A stretch of DNA of 64,000 nt from Streptomyces pseudovenezuelae (lineage in GTDB: Bacteria; Actinomycetota; Actinomycetes; Streptomycetales; Streptomycetaceae). The notes beneath the pieces were generated by a model. It searched no databases. It saw only the letters and a program-made list of their open reading frames with translations, and was not told where the DNA came from. Position numbers and translations under genes: made by a program. The stretch lies in contig NZ_JARXVH010000005.1 of assembly GCF_029892565.1 (NCBI RefSeq), positions 682,001-746,000 of the forward strand, written 5' to 3'. Within the stretch, counting starts at the first letter, position 1, and each line of letters opens with the position of its first letter. Shown piece after piece: positions 35,647 through 45,900 of the stretch.

Positions 35647-38600
35647 TCACTGTCCGCCCGTCGCCGTCTTCGTCCCTCCGCCATGCCGGGTCACCCGAGG
35701 ACGGCATCGCATTCGGACGGCTCCGTGAGTGAACGCCGGGTCAGTGGACTTACTCGCCCACACGTACGCCTCGCCGGGCTGAAGCTGCGCCATCTGCTCA
35801 GAGCGCAAACTGGCGAAGGCGGTGTTCGCCTTCTGGAGGTGCTTCAACCAGGCCGGCGAGGTGAACTTGTGCAGGATGACGTGGTCGGAGAGTTCGATCA
35901 GAGAGATCGGTACGGAGGGCGGGTCCTGGCTGGCGACCAGGATGCTCATTCCCTTGTGCCGCATCTCGCGGACGGTCTCGACTAGGCCGGCGACGAGGTC
36001 CGGGCTGTCGATGTACTTGTGCGCTTCGTCGAAGACGACCAGCTTGTTGAAGTGTTCGTCCCCGCTGCGCGCCTCGGCGAACAGCTGCATCAGGACGACG
36101 AAGAGACCGAGTGCTTCGTCCTTCTCGATGTACTCGTCGCGGAGGTCAACGATGATCAGTCGGCCGGGTCGGATGAGGCTGGTGAGCCGGGCATTGTCGT
36201 CGATGTAGTCCTCGGCGAGGTTGAGCCGCTCCTGGGCCAGTTGCTTGACGTGGTCGGGCATATCGGAATCGGCCACGCCCTGCCGGATGACGCCGAGGTT
36301 CAGGTTGTTGCGGTTCGACTTCATGATGCGGGTCAGCTGCCGGATGTACGTTGACTGGTTGCCGACCGCTCCCATGAGGAAGCGCCAGTGGGATGCCTGG
36401 AGTTCGGCGGAGGAGAAGGCGAGCCGCTGGACGTCGATGCCGGGGAATTCCCGTCGGCGGTCGGCGACCTGGTCGGCGGGGGCGAGCAACAGCACGTCCG
36501 ACAGCGCTTGGGGGTCGGCTCCGTAGCGCTCCTTCAGGACCTGGAGCTGCGCCTGGTCATCATTTGGGCGCGCCATGGAAGTGAACTCCGGTGCGTAGTC
36601 CATGGTGCGGCTGTAGTGGAACACCACGGTCGCGAGAGGGCGGGGAAGTTCGTTGACCGGCGGGGCGGGCAGCGAGGCCATCTCGATGATGCTGCCCAGG
36701 GTGTAGCTCTTGCCGCCTCCTTGTACGCCGAAGAGGCTGATGGTGTGGGTTTCGTCGAGATCGACCGCGACTTTCCGGCCGGCTACTTCGCCGAGTACAC
36801 CGTGTTGCGGGGAGGGGCGAGTGACGCCGAGGAAGATGTCGGGGAGGCCCCCTGGTGAAGCCGATCCCGGTGTGACAGAGGTGGGCTCGGCATCGATGGT
36901 CGGCGACTCGTGGAAGCCCTGACTTTCAGGGACGGTGCCCGTCCACAGCGGATTTCCGGTACCGCCCGGAGGAGGAGCAGCCGATGAGGTTCCTTCCGGA
37001 GAAGGAGACACCGGGACCGCCCCCGGCGCATCGGCACCAGGCACGGTCAAAGTTGCCACGGACTGGGCCGGACCTGTCTCACGGCCCGCACGCTCAGGTG
37101 CGGTGAGTGGCGTGGTCTCGTTGTCGTTCGCGACCTCGTCCGTGTCGAGGATGGTCACTGCCTTGCCCCCACCGGCCTGCCCGCGGTCTTCCTCCTGGGC
37201 ATCTTTGGCATCCCGCTCGTCCTGTACGTCAGGTGCCCGGAACTCGGCGTCGGAGAGCCGTGGCACAGCCAACTGCGACAGTGCCAGGGTGGGAGCGGTG
37301 GCCGCTCCGTCCTCCTCCTGCTCCTCAACGGCTAGGTCCGTGGGCGCGGGTACGCCCGGCCGAACAGTGGGAATCGCATTGATCAGCTCGGTGATCAGAT
37401 CGCTGCCGATGCGGTGAAACTCCACCTCGTCGTCGAGTTCGCGGTCAGTTCCCTCGCGGGCGAGGTCGAAGATCAGTCCGCTGCGGGTGAAGTGGAGGGC
37501 GTAGCCGTCGTCGAGGCTGTCGAGCAGGGCGTGAGCCACCTTCCTGGGGGCGTGCCCCATGGTCCCGTGGCGTGCCGCCCGCTCCAGGTAGAAGCGGAGC
37601 AGGGAGCCGAGAGCCAGGTTCTTGACCGGCCGGTCCACCCGGTCCGGGAAGGTGTGGGCCGGATCGAAGGACTCGGTAAGGACGGTCTGGCTCCGCCCGA
37701 GCTGCTGGGTGACCTTGGCCTTGAGGCGCTGATAGGCGCCGATGTCGTCGAGCGCGGTGTAACACTTGACCTCGACGAGGCGGCAGGTGATGGTCCGGGT
37801 CCGCGCGTCGAGGTGAAACAGGGCGAGGTCGCTGCGCTGGAAGGAGAGTGCGTCGCCGAGTTCCCGGGCCTGACGGCGGACTTCGGCGTACAGCTCGGGG
37901 TGGGCGTCCAGGGGGACGACGATCTGGTTGTGCAGGGCGTCCTGGTAGTCCAGGTAGAGACGGGCCAGGGCGAGGCCGAGTACTTCGGTGCGCTGGGTGG
38001 GGGCGGTGGAGGCCAACTTGAAGGCGAGGTTGCCGGAGAGCAGGCGCAGTTGCTCGAAGAAGGTGTTGAGGTGGCGCTGCTCGACGTCGAGCCCGTGCTG
38101 CTGGGCGGTCGGTCCGAGCAGGGTGCGCAGTTCGTCGACCGAGTTCGAGCTGACCATGATCTGGTGGCCGAGGCCGCTGTCCAGCGAGGGCGCATAGTCG
38201 ATGACGTACTCGGGTCGGTCGCGTCGTCCGGCGTGGTCGAAGTACTCCAAGCCGAGGGTCCTATCGATGGTGACGACCCAGTCGCCGACCTGGTGGGCCT
38301 GGTAGAGCAGGGCCCGGTCGGTGTTGTCGAGGGAAAGGACGGTGCACGGCACATGGCGCGGCGCCTGTCCCGCGGTGGCGACGTTGGCCGCGGCGCCGGC
38401 GAGGAGTCCGGGCAGTCGGCTCAGGAGAGTGGCAAGGTCCTCCGCGTCCTCGGCGGGCAGGGCGATGCCGTGGCGTGGCATGGTCCGCCACACGATCTGC
38501 TGCTCGTTGTCCTCGTACGTGGAGGACGTCGGCTGTACCAGACCGTGGACCGGGGCGTGCGCGATGTCGTGGCGCGTGACGGAACCGTGCTGTTCCCCGC

Positions 38601-41343
38601 CGAAAGCGTCGATGAGCACGGTCAGATGGGCGTCGAACTCGGTTCCGGGTTCACTGAACTCCTCCACCGAGCGGACGGAGTAGACGAGTTTCGCGCTCCG
38701 GGTGCCTTCCGAGGCATGCAGGAACGCCTCCGCCTCGGTGGAGGTGAACTGACTCTGCGCGCTGATCAGTTCACCCAGCGCCGCACCGGACTCGGGGGCT
38801 TCCGGGTCGGACACGCACAGCCGAATGTCGTAGGTGAGGTCCCGGGTGGGGGTGCGGCGCTGCAGTTCGAGGAGGGCATCGGCGACGATCTCCGCGCGGC
38901 CCGCGTTGACGACATTCATGACCAGCGTGCGGACGTACGGGTGGAGGCGTACGTACCGCTCGATCCGGTCGGCGAGCGCCGTACCGGACAACGCACCGGC
39001 TCCGCCTGCAGCGCGGGGGCCGGCGGCCGGGAGGTGCAGCGCTGTGGTGAGCCGGCCGAGCAGGCCACGGGGGTCAGCGGTCTCGCTGGGCAGGTAGGCG
39101 GCCCAGTACGGGGTGAGGTTGTCCGCAGCTGTCATGAGTCGGCCGTCCTGGCGCGGGACAGCGAACGGGAAACCCAAGGGTGAGAGGGCCTGGAGGAAGG
39201 AGTCGCGCGCGGCGATGACCCGGCGCTTGTCCTCGCCGGCGAGGCGCGCGGCCCAGTCCCGGCCCAAGGCCGTCCATGTCGCTAGCCAGAGTGCGCGAAG
39301 GGGGTGCGTCGGGGAGACAAGCAGAACGGTCTCGCGCCCGCCGAGACCGTCAGTGAGGGTGACGGCAGCGCAGTCGCTCTGTTGGATGCGGGCCAGCGCC
39401 ACCAGCGCGGCGCCCCGGGCGCCGTCACCAGCCCGCTCCGCCTGAAGCGACTGGGCTTCGACCAGTTCCGCGTACGCCTCGATGTAGGCGACCAGTTCAT
39501 CCCGGACCACCTCGAAGTCGACAGCCTCGCTGACCAGAAGCTGATCAGGATTGGCAAGTTCTCCCGCCTGGCCGCACAGGGCGGCAAAATAGACGTGGCG
39601 CGTCGCGAGGTAGCGGTCGTAGGCCTCGGCAGCCCGCCCGGTCAGGGCGAGGGACAAGTCCTCCTCGTTCCCCTCGGGGGTCTCGCTGGTGCCGTCGGGG
39701 CGCAGTACGAGCCGGCGCAGGGAGGTGTCCTGGGGGCGGGCGAGTAGGTCCTGCTGGAGTTGCACGAGCAGCGGGGAGAGCCGGATCTCTGCGCTTCCCG
39801 CCGTGTGGATCCGGGCGTTGAGGACGCGCAGAGGGCTGCGCGCCGAAGCGGTCTTCCAGCGGACGTCCGTCAGGTTCACACGGGCCGGATCGTCCCCGGC
39901 AGCCAGCGCGTCGAACTGCAGTGAGCGCAGCGCCTGGGTGATGCCGTCATAGCGCCCGGCACTGCGCTCCGGCGGCTCCTCGGTTTCCCCCTCGGGGACG
40001 ACGTAGAAGCGTTCGCTCTCGCCGCCGGGCAGGTCATGCGCACCAGGGGCGATGTCGAGAGCGTCACCGGAGGCGTCGAGCGGGGTGATTTTGAGGTAGT
40101 GCCACCCTTCCTCCCAGTCGATCTTGTTCAGGCGGCTCAGCGGTGGTGTCTTGTAATCAGGCTTGGCCCGGGTCCCCTTGGCAACGTGGGCGATCCGTCC
40201 GATCGGCCCGCCGCTCTCCGAGACGATCTCCACGCGGAAGCGTTCAAGGCCCTCCACCTTGAGGGGGGACGGTTCGACGGTGAACCGGGCTGTCAGCTCT
40301 CGAACGCCCTTGTCCCCGGCGAGCAGGTAGGGCTGCCCCACGATGGCTTCGAGCGCCGGGTGGGCCTGCAGCTCCTCGGCGTTGTCGCCGGCGGCGGGCA
40401 GCCCGAGTTCGCGTACCTCGATAGAGACGGTGGCGCGGCGCCGTTCGTCGACGCGCCAGTTCCCGAAGGAGAGCGTCCAGTTCTCCCGGTCGACGACGAT
40501 ACGACGGGTCCATGTCACCGGGTCCTCCAGGCCGCATCGGGCGGCGAATCCCGCGAGCCTGCCGGCGAAGTCCGCGTCGGTCAGGCCCAGATCAAGGACG
40601 CGCTGACGCTCCGAGCGGCTGGAGGTGGTGAGTTTATCGACCAGCCTGCGGTTCCGGTCGGCCCGGTCCTTGACGAGCGACGGGTCGGCGTACAGCTCGA
40701 AGTCGGGTACCAGGCCGAAGTGGTAGACGGCGGCCCCCGCGACCTGGTCGCGGTAGTCGTTGGTCCGGAGCGTCAGCAGGTACAGGGCGACGGCTCGGTC
40801 GCCCGTCCGGTGCCCGGGCCTGTCGCGGAGTACGGCGAGCAGCTCGTCGACGCCGGGCCGCAGCCGGTCCGGTACCTGGTCGAGAAGGTGGTCGGCCAGC
40901 TGGGCGTAGGCGTCGCCGAGGGGTACTTCCTCGAACGTCGCGATGCCGAAGGAGTCCTCGGCGCTGACCCGGGTGCCCGGGGGGACGAAGACGAGGAGTG
41001 GTCCGGGCAGGCTGTTCCCGTTCCCGTCGTCGCCTTCGGTGCGGTTGCGGAACTCGACCAGTTTAGTACTGGTGACGACGGTGTCGTGGTGCGGCTGTTC
41101 GGGAGCAAGGTCGTTGGCGGTGCCCAGTACGCAGACTGTGGCGGCCGGCCCGAGTGCTCCCCGGAGCCGACGTACCAGCGCGGCCGCCAGTTCGGGCTCC
41201 ACTTCGGTGACTCGCATGCAGTGCCCGGCGCCCCGCTCGCCGACCAGCTTGGCCAGGCGCGGTACGAGGACGCCTTCGAGGGCTTCGCGGAGGTCCTTAG
41301 CGGTGGGCTCCGCAAGGCCGGTACTGGTGCTGACGCTGCTCAT
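35647..41343 (-). CDS. MAD8-like HerA-type ATPase with internal nuclease-like domain
   Basis: This 1,898-residue protein is the last gene of the defence operon. The first ~1,100 residues have no motif I know. A PD-(D/E)xK-like core follows: Asp1172 in 'RSDLALFHLD' and Glu1191-x-Lys1193 in 'CRLVEVKCYT'. After a Pro/Thr-rich linker (~1370-1480) comes a HerA/FtsK-like ATPase: Walker A 'FGVQGGGKS' (~1538-1546) and Walker B 'LVVFDEAH' with Asp1772-Glu1773. It matches the ATP-binding subunit MAD8 of methylation-associated defence systems in position and type. ATG 41343 overlaps the upstream stop (TGATG); the longer open frame upstream is a shadow. It presumably translocates on or cleaves foreign DNA. 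Confidence 0.75.
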   Translation of the reverse strand: MSSVSTSTGLAEPTAKDLREALEGVLVPRLAKLVGERGAGHCMRVTEVEPELAAALVRRLRGALGPAATVCVLGTANDLAPEQPHHDTVVTSTKLVEFRNRTEGDDGNGNSLPGPLLVFVPPGTRVSAEDSFGIATFEEVPLGDAYAQLADHLLDQVPDRLRPGVDELLAVLRDRPGHRTGDRAVALYLLTLRTNDYRDQVAGAAVYHFGLVPDFELYADPSLVKDRADRNRRLVDKLTTSSRSERQRVLDLGLTDADFAGRLAGFAARCGLEDPVTWTRRIVVDRENWTLSFGNWRVDERRRATVSIEVRELGLPAAGDNAEELQAHPALEAIVGQPYLLAGDKGVRELTARFTVEPSPLKVEGLERFRVEIVSESGGPIGRIAHVAKGTRAKPDYKTPPLSRLNKIDWEEGWHYLKITPLDASGDALDIAPGAHDLPGGESERFYVVPEGETEEPPERSAGRYDGITQALRSLQFDALAAGDDPARVNLTDVRWKTASARSPLRVLNARIHTAGSAEIRLSPLLVQLQQDLLARPQDTSLRRLVLRPDGTSETPEGNEEDLSLALTGRAAEAYDRYLATRHVYFAALCGQAGELANPDQLLVSEAVDFEVVRDELVAYIEAYAELVEAQSLQAERAGDGARGAALVALARIQQSDCAAVTLTDGLGGRETVLLVSPTHPLRALWLATWTALGRDWAARLAGEDKRRVIAARDSFLQALSPLGFPFAVPRQDGRLMTAADNLTPYWAAYLPSETADPRGLLGRLTTALHLPAAGPRAAGGAGALSGTALADRIERYVRLHPYVRTLVMNVVNAGRAEIVADALLELQRRTPTRDLTYDIRLCVSDPEAPESGAALGELISAQSQFTSTEAEAFLHASEGTRSAKLVYSVRSVEEFSEPGTEFDAHLTVLIDAFGGEQHGSVTRHDIAHAPVHGLVQPTSSTYEDNEQQIVWRTMPRHGIALPAEDAEDLATLLSRLPGLLAGAAANVATAGQAPRHVPCTVLSLDNTDRALLYQAHQVGDWVVTIDRTLGLEYFDHAGRRDRPEYVIDYAPSLDSGLGHQIMVSSNSVDELRTLLGPTAQQHGLDVEQRHLNTFFEQLRLLSGNLAFKLASTAPTQRTEVLGLALARLYLDYQDALHNQIVVPLDAHPELYAEVRRQARELGDALSFQRSDLALFHLDARTRTITCRLVEVKCYTALDDIGAYQRLKAKVTQQLGRSQTVLTESFDPAHTFPDRVDRPVKNLALGSLLRFYLERAARHGTMGHAPRKVAHALLDSLDDGYALHFTRSGLIFDLAREGTDRELDDEVEFHRIGSDLITELINAIPTVRPGVPAPTDLAVEEQEEDGAATAPTLALSQLAVPRLSDAEFRAPDVQDERDAKDAQEEDRGQAGGGKAVTILDTDEVANDNETTPLTAPERAGRETGPAQSVATLTVPGADAPGAVPVSPSPEGTSSAAPPPGGTGNPLWTGTVPESQGFHESPTIDAEPTSVTPGSASPGGLPDIFLGVTRPSPQHGVLGEVAGRKVAVDLDETHTISLFGVQGGGKSYTLGSIIEMASLPAPPVNELPRPLATVVFHYSRTMDYAPEFTSMARPNDDQAQLQVLKERYGADPQALSDVLLLAPADQVADRRREFPGIDVQRLAFSSAELQASHWRFLMGAVGNQSTYIRQLTRIMKSNRNNLNLGVIRQGVADSDMPDHVKQLAQERLNLAEDYIDDNARLTSLIRPGRLIIVDLRDEYIEKDEALGLFVVLMQLFAEARSGDEHFNKLVVFDEAHKYIDSPDLVAGLVETVREMRHKGMSILVASQDPPSVPISLIELSDHVILHKFTSPAWLKHLQKANTAFASLRSEQMAQLQPGEAYVWASKSTDPAFTHGAVRMRCRPRVTRHGGGTKTATGGQ

Positions 41344-42989
41344 CAGGCCGTCGCCCCCATTGTCGCGGCCCCGATGGTGTACCGGGGAATGATGGTCTGC
41401 GTCAGATAGGCATCCGACATGTCCTGGTAGTAGCCGATCTCGCGCAACCGGCTGAGGAAGGCCGCCGCATTGGCCCGCAGTGCGGCCTGGTCGTCCAGGT
41501 GGGCGCCGGAGAAGCCGTCGCCGTCCGGCAGCTGGTCGATGTGGATTCCGTACCGTTCGCGCAGCAGGGTGAGGAACTCGTCCACGCGCATGGGGGCGGT
41601 ACGCAGATTGCCGCTGTCGTCGTCGCCCTCCCTGAGGAGCGACACCTGAAGGAGCACTTCGAGCAGGCGCGCATCCAGGACGAATCGCCGGACGGCGCTG
41701 TCGCGTCTGCCGCGCGGCTGGGCGAGCAGGGCACCGGGCCGGTGCTTGAGCAGCATCGAGTCGAGGCAGTCGATGAAGTAGCTGCGGTAGTAGCTGCCCT
41801 TGTAGTGCATCAGCATCTCGATGTACTCGTCGAAGGCGTTGAGCCCGAGCTGGGTGATCTGCTTCAGCTCCGGGGGAAGGTCCTTCTCCTCGTCCCGTAC
41901 GCGGGTGGCGCGCTGAAGGAAGAACGCCTCGCGTTCCTTGGGATGGGTGGAGAGCCGCCGCAAGACCTCGGCCGGGGTGAAGTAGCTCCTGCCGACGGGC
42001 GGGGACAGCTTCTGGCTCTTGACGAGGTTCTCGGAGAACTCGTCGAGCTTCTTGATCTGATAGGTCGCCTGGACGAAACGCGTGATCCGCCCGTACCAAA
42101 TGCCGGCGCTGCGCTCGGCGAGCGCAGCCGCCGGGGTGCCGGGCAGACCCTCGACGTCGACGAAGAGCCGCACGCGGTGCGGGCAGCGGTCCGCCGTCCG
42201 CGCGTCCTGATGCCCGGTCCGGCAGGTGGCGGGCGCCGATCCGGCCTCGATCGCGGCGGGCAGCAGCTTCATCATCCGCAGGTGGTAGAGGGCCAGGTGA
42301 AAGGCGAAGAGGATCTTCAGGTAGTCCACGAGGACGGTCCGGGGCATGTGGTCCTGGTGGTAGAGCAGCCGCAGGACGTCCTGGCACAGCTGGCGGGCCG
42401 GTTCGGCGCACAGGGCGGGGTAGGGGGTGCGGGGGCGGGTGGTGTCCGGCCGGTCCCGCATTTGTCCGCCCGCCTGCTTCACCAGGTGGAGCAGCGCCTG
42501 GGTCTCCACGTCGGTGTCCGTCCCCGGGGTGATTTCCGCGGTGGCGCGGTCGACGTCCGAGAAGAAGAAGTCGCGGAGCTGGTCCAAGGCCCCCTCGTCG
42601 GTGGCGAGCATCTCGTACAGCTGCTCGTCGGCCCCGTACGGACGGGACTTGCGCTTGTTGCGGAACCGGTAGGTGAGACCGTGCAGCGGCCTGGGGCCGG
42701 CCACCGCCTCGGTGGTCCTGCCCCGGTTAACCATGTCGAGGAGATGGGTGGAGACCCACCGGGTGGTGGTCTCCCGGTCGAAGCCGTCGAAGACTTCCGG
42801 GTGGTCCAGAAACAGCTTGACGAAGACGTCGACTGTGAGCTCGTTGGAGCGGTTGATCTTGCTGGGCATGCCCTGGTGCCACAGGCGGGCGAGTAGCCCG
42901 GTCAGGACACGATCCATGTCCAGTGTCTTGTAATCGAGCCGGCTGATGCCGGGGTGGTGGAACGTCCCCAGGGAACCACTCAGCGCCAT
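41343..42989 (-). CDS. MAD7-like protein of unknown function
   Basis: This 548-residue protein lies between the kinase and the large ATPase and overlaps both neighbours (10 bases with the kinase, 1 base with the ATPase). It is helical, with charged segments such as 'SPPVGRSYFTPAEVLRRLST' and 'GSYYRSYFIDCLDSMLLKHR', and two Cys-containing patches near 195-265. No catalytic motif is visible. By position it corresponds to MAD7 of methylation-associated defence systems. ATG 42989 begins 'MALSGSLGTFHHPGISRLDY'. Confidence 0.7.
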   Translation of the reverse strand: MALSGSLGTFHHPGISRLDYKTLDMDRVLTGLLARLWHQGMPSKINRSNELTVDVFVKLFLDHPEVFDGFDRETTTRWVSTHLLDMVNRGRTTEAVAGPRPLHGLTYRFRNKRKSRPYGADEQLYEMLATDEGALDQLRDFFFSDVDRATAEITPGTDTDVETQALLHLVKQAGGQMRDRPDTTRPRTPYPALCAEPARQLCQDVLRLLYHQDHMPRTVLVDYLKILFAFHLALYHLRMMKLLPAAIEAGSAPATCRTGHQDARTADRCPHRVRLFVDVEGLPGTPAAALAERSAGIWYGRITRFVQATYQIKKLDEFSENLVKSQKLSPPVGRSYFTPAEVLRRLSTHPKEREAFFLQRATRVRDEEKDLPPELKQITQLGLNAFDEYIEMLMHYKGSYYRSYFIDCLDSMLLKHRPGALLAQPRGRRDSAVRRFVLDARLLEVLLQVSLLREGDDDSGNLRTAPMRVDEFLTLLRERYGIHIDQLPDGDGFSGAHLDDQAALRANAAAFLSRLREIGYYQDMSDAYLTQTIIPRYTIGAATMGATA

Positions 42990-45900
42990 GTCGTCTCCTC
43001 CGCCCTCGCGACGTCCCCTGCGATGCCGGCCACGGGGTCGGTCGCGGTGCCCGCACCGGCCGGATCGTCGCCGTCCGCACCGCCGTTGTCGTCGCCAGAC
43101 CGTGCTGTCAGTTCTTCCATGTGCAGGACGGAGTCTTCGGTGCGGTGGATCCGTCGCAGGTCGTGCCCGTTTGTGGTGAGGAGGATCTCCTGGTACGGCA
43201 CGGCCGCCAGCCGGTTCTTGAACACGGCGAGGGCGAGCTGCTGCCCTTGCAGGTCGGTCACAGACGGCCGGTAGCCACGCTCGAACCGCTGGAGAAGCTC
43301 AAACAGGTCGAGCCGGATGTCGAGTTCAGCCGTGCCGCCCTGGCTGCCAGCCGGATCTCGGTAGCTCAGCCGCAGCGAGGTGCGCCCCGACTCGATGTAC
43401 GGCGAGGCCGCCGCGTTACCTGGTTCGAGCCGGAACCCTTCTGCGGGGAAGCGGCGGAAGGTACGGATGGTGCCGCCGGGTACGTCGCGCACCTTCAGCG
43501 CGAGGGCATCGCCGATCCGCTCGGGGGCCACGAGTCCCTCACCACGGTTGAGCGCCCGCAGGATCCGGTCCCGCTCCTTGCTGCCCGTTTGCGTTACGCG
43601 GGACAACAGCGCCATGAAGTGCAGCACTGACGGGTACGACAGCATCCGCTCCGCACGGTCCTCGTCGTGGAGTTCGAAGTAGAGCAGGCGGCGGGCCGCG
43701 TCCACGTAGTGGCGGTGGGCAGCGGTCTGGGAGACGCGTTCGGTGACCGACCGGCCGAGCTGCTCGAACGCGCCGCGCAGCAGTACGCGATCGCGGTCGC
43801 CGCGCCCGTCGACCGCGACCAGCGCCCGGTCCTCCAGGAGCCCGGCGTAGTCCAGACGACGGTCGAGCTGCGGCTGCGGAACCGCCGCCACATCGGCCTC
43901 GCGCAGCAGGGTCAGCAGTCGGTCCCGCTCGCGCGGACTGCCGTCGGCGGTGGCCGGGGCGCCGAGGTGGGCGGAGAAGTAGAAGCTGTCCAGGATCTCC
44001 TGAACGGAACCGGCCGCGTGCAGCTGGTGGATCTCGGCGCAGTCGCGGCCCGAGGTGAGGGTGTAGGCGAGCGCGGAGCGCAGGTCGCGCAGGGTGATGT
44101 GGAGCCTTCCGCGCATCTGGGTCACCTCGTAAAGGCGGCGCAGACGACGCGCAGCCTGCGGGCCGGCGGCGGGGTGCTGGAAAGTCTGGGCGTTGTGCCG
44201 GGCATAACAGGTGGCGGCCAGGTCGCAGCGCTCACAGTCCTCCCAGAACCGGTCGTGTGTCATCCGGTCGAGCATGCGCTCCAAGAGCGATTCGCCGTCC
44301 TGTGGTTCGCCGTCGGCATCGAGGGAACGAGCCGCGACATCACGTGCGTTGAGGTTGACGATGGCGACAGCCTGCCCGGTGTCCCGGCCCGCCAGGCCGA
44401 GGTTGGCCACCTTGGCGAGGTGCGGGAAGCGGTCGTGGTGGTGGCTGAGGAAGTCGACCAGACGTCCCTCGTTGATGGCGATCAACCGGGTTTCCCCCGC
44501 GACCGGCCACGCCGAGGCGTCGGCCCCGGCGAAGGGTGCGAAGAACTCGTCCAGTACGTCGTCGCCGCTGACCTCGCCCTCGTCCTGGCTGCCGTCGTGG
44601 TTGGTGCGGAACCGGTGCTCGGCCAGGGTGAAGTCGCTGCCGTTGGCCCGGCGGGGCCCGAACTCGGCGCCGAGCTCGCGCGCCTGGCGTTCGAACCGCT
44701 CCAGGAAGGCCGTCTTGCCGTCACCCGCGTTACCGGTCACCACGACCAGCGCGTGCCGTCCCTCCCGCAGCGCGGGCACGAGCTCCCGGTCCAGGGCCGT
44801 CTCGACGTACACGGACATCGTCTGCGGGTCGAGGCCGCGGGTGCCGCGGTTGCTGCGGCGGCTCTGGCTGTACAGCGTCTGCAGGTGGGCCACGAACGGG
44901 TTGGTGTTCGGCTCGGGCTCCTGCGACTCCTGCCCGGTGCCGGGTTCCGACGATGGCGCCGGGGGCTGCTCGGCCCGCTCGGACGAAGACAACGGGGCCA
45001 CAGCCGGTGGTGGCGGTGCGGGGGCGACGCGCGCGGATTCCAGCGCCTCCAGCGCGCGCAGCAGTTCCTCGGCCGTGGAGAAGCGCTCCGCCCGGTACGG
45101 GGAGATCGTGCGCAGCATGATCTCGGCGAAGCCGGGCGCCAGGTCACCGAACCCGCTGTACGCGGTGCGCGGGTCCACCGGCGGCACACCGGGCGAGGGC
45201 CGCCCAACGCCCTCCCACGGGTACTGTCCGCCGGTCAGCGCCTCGTACAGGGTGACACCGAGGCCGAACAGGTCGCGGTCGGTGTAGCCGGAGGCATCGG
45301 CAGGCACCTGGTCCAGGTCCGGCGGGGAGTAACGAGGGCTTGTGTAGCTGTGTCCCTCGGAGGAGTCGGAGGTCTTGGAGATCCCGAAGTCGATCAGCTT
45401 GACGCCGTCGTCGGTCCACAGCAGGTTGCTCGGCTTGATGTCGCAGTGCCACACCCCGCGCTCGTGGATATGGCGCAGCCCGCGCGCGGTGTCGATCGCG
45501 AGCCGCAGCACGTCCGCCGCGCCCATCCGGCCGCCACGGATCACCTCGGCGACGTCCTTGCCTTCGACGAACTCGAAAACCAGGTAGGGGTACTCGTCCG
45601 GCGGCATCAGCCGGTCCGCGTCCACCATCGACACCACATTGGGGTGCGGGGCGTTCTGCAGCCGGTCCAGGACGCCCGCCTCGCGGCGCAGCCGCTCCAG
45701 GACTGAGTCCCGGTCCCGCAGGACCAGCTTCACCGCCCGGTCGACGCTCCTTATCGTGTCGTACACCCGGTAGGCCACTCCGAACGAGCCGGGACGGCCG
45801 AGACGGTGGCGCACCAGGTACTTCGTACCGAGCTGGTGGTCGGCCGGCAAATCACGGTAGAACTCCGGGCCCCGCGGACCGTCCTGCACGGGTTGCCCGG

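Noticed and set aside
37414..39183. Long plus-strand open frame (589 codons) opposite the HerA-like ATPase, and similar ones at 40036, 41499, 43667, 46055 and 51031
   Set aside because: These are antisense shadows of high-GC genes: Val/Gly/Gln/Arg-rich, with no ribosome sites and no recognisable domains.
41344..42411. Upstream extension of the HerA-like ATPase frame, which would make a 2,254-residue protein
   Set aside because: The extra 356 residues are Arg/Pro/Ala-rich and lie antiparallel in frame to the MAD7-like gene. ATG 41343 has the expected TGATG coupling.
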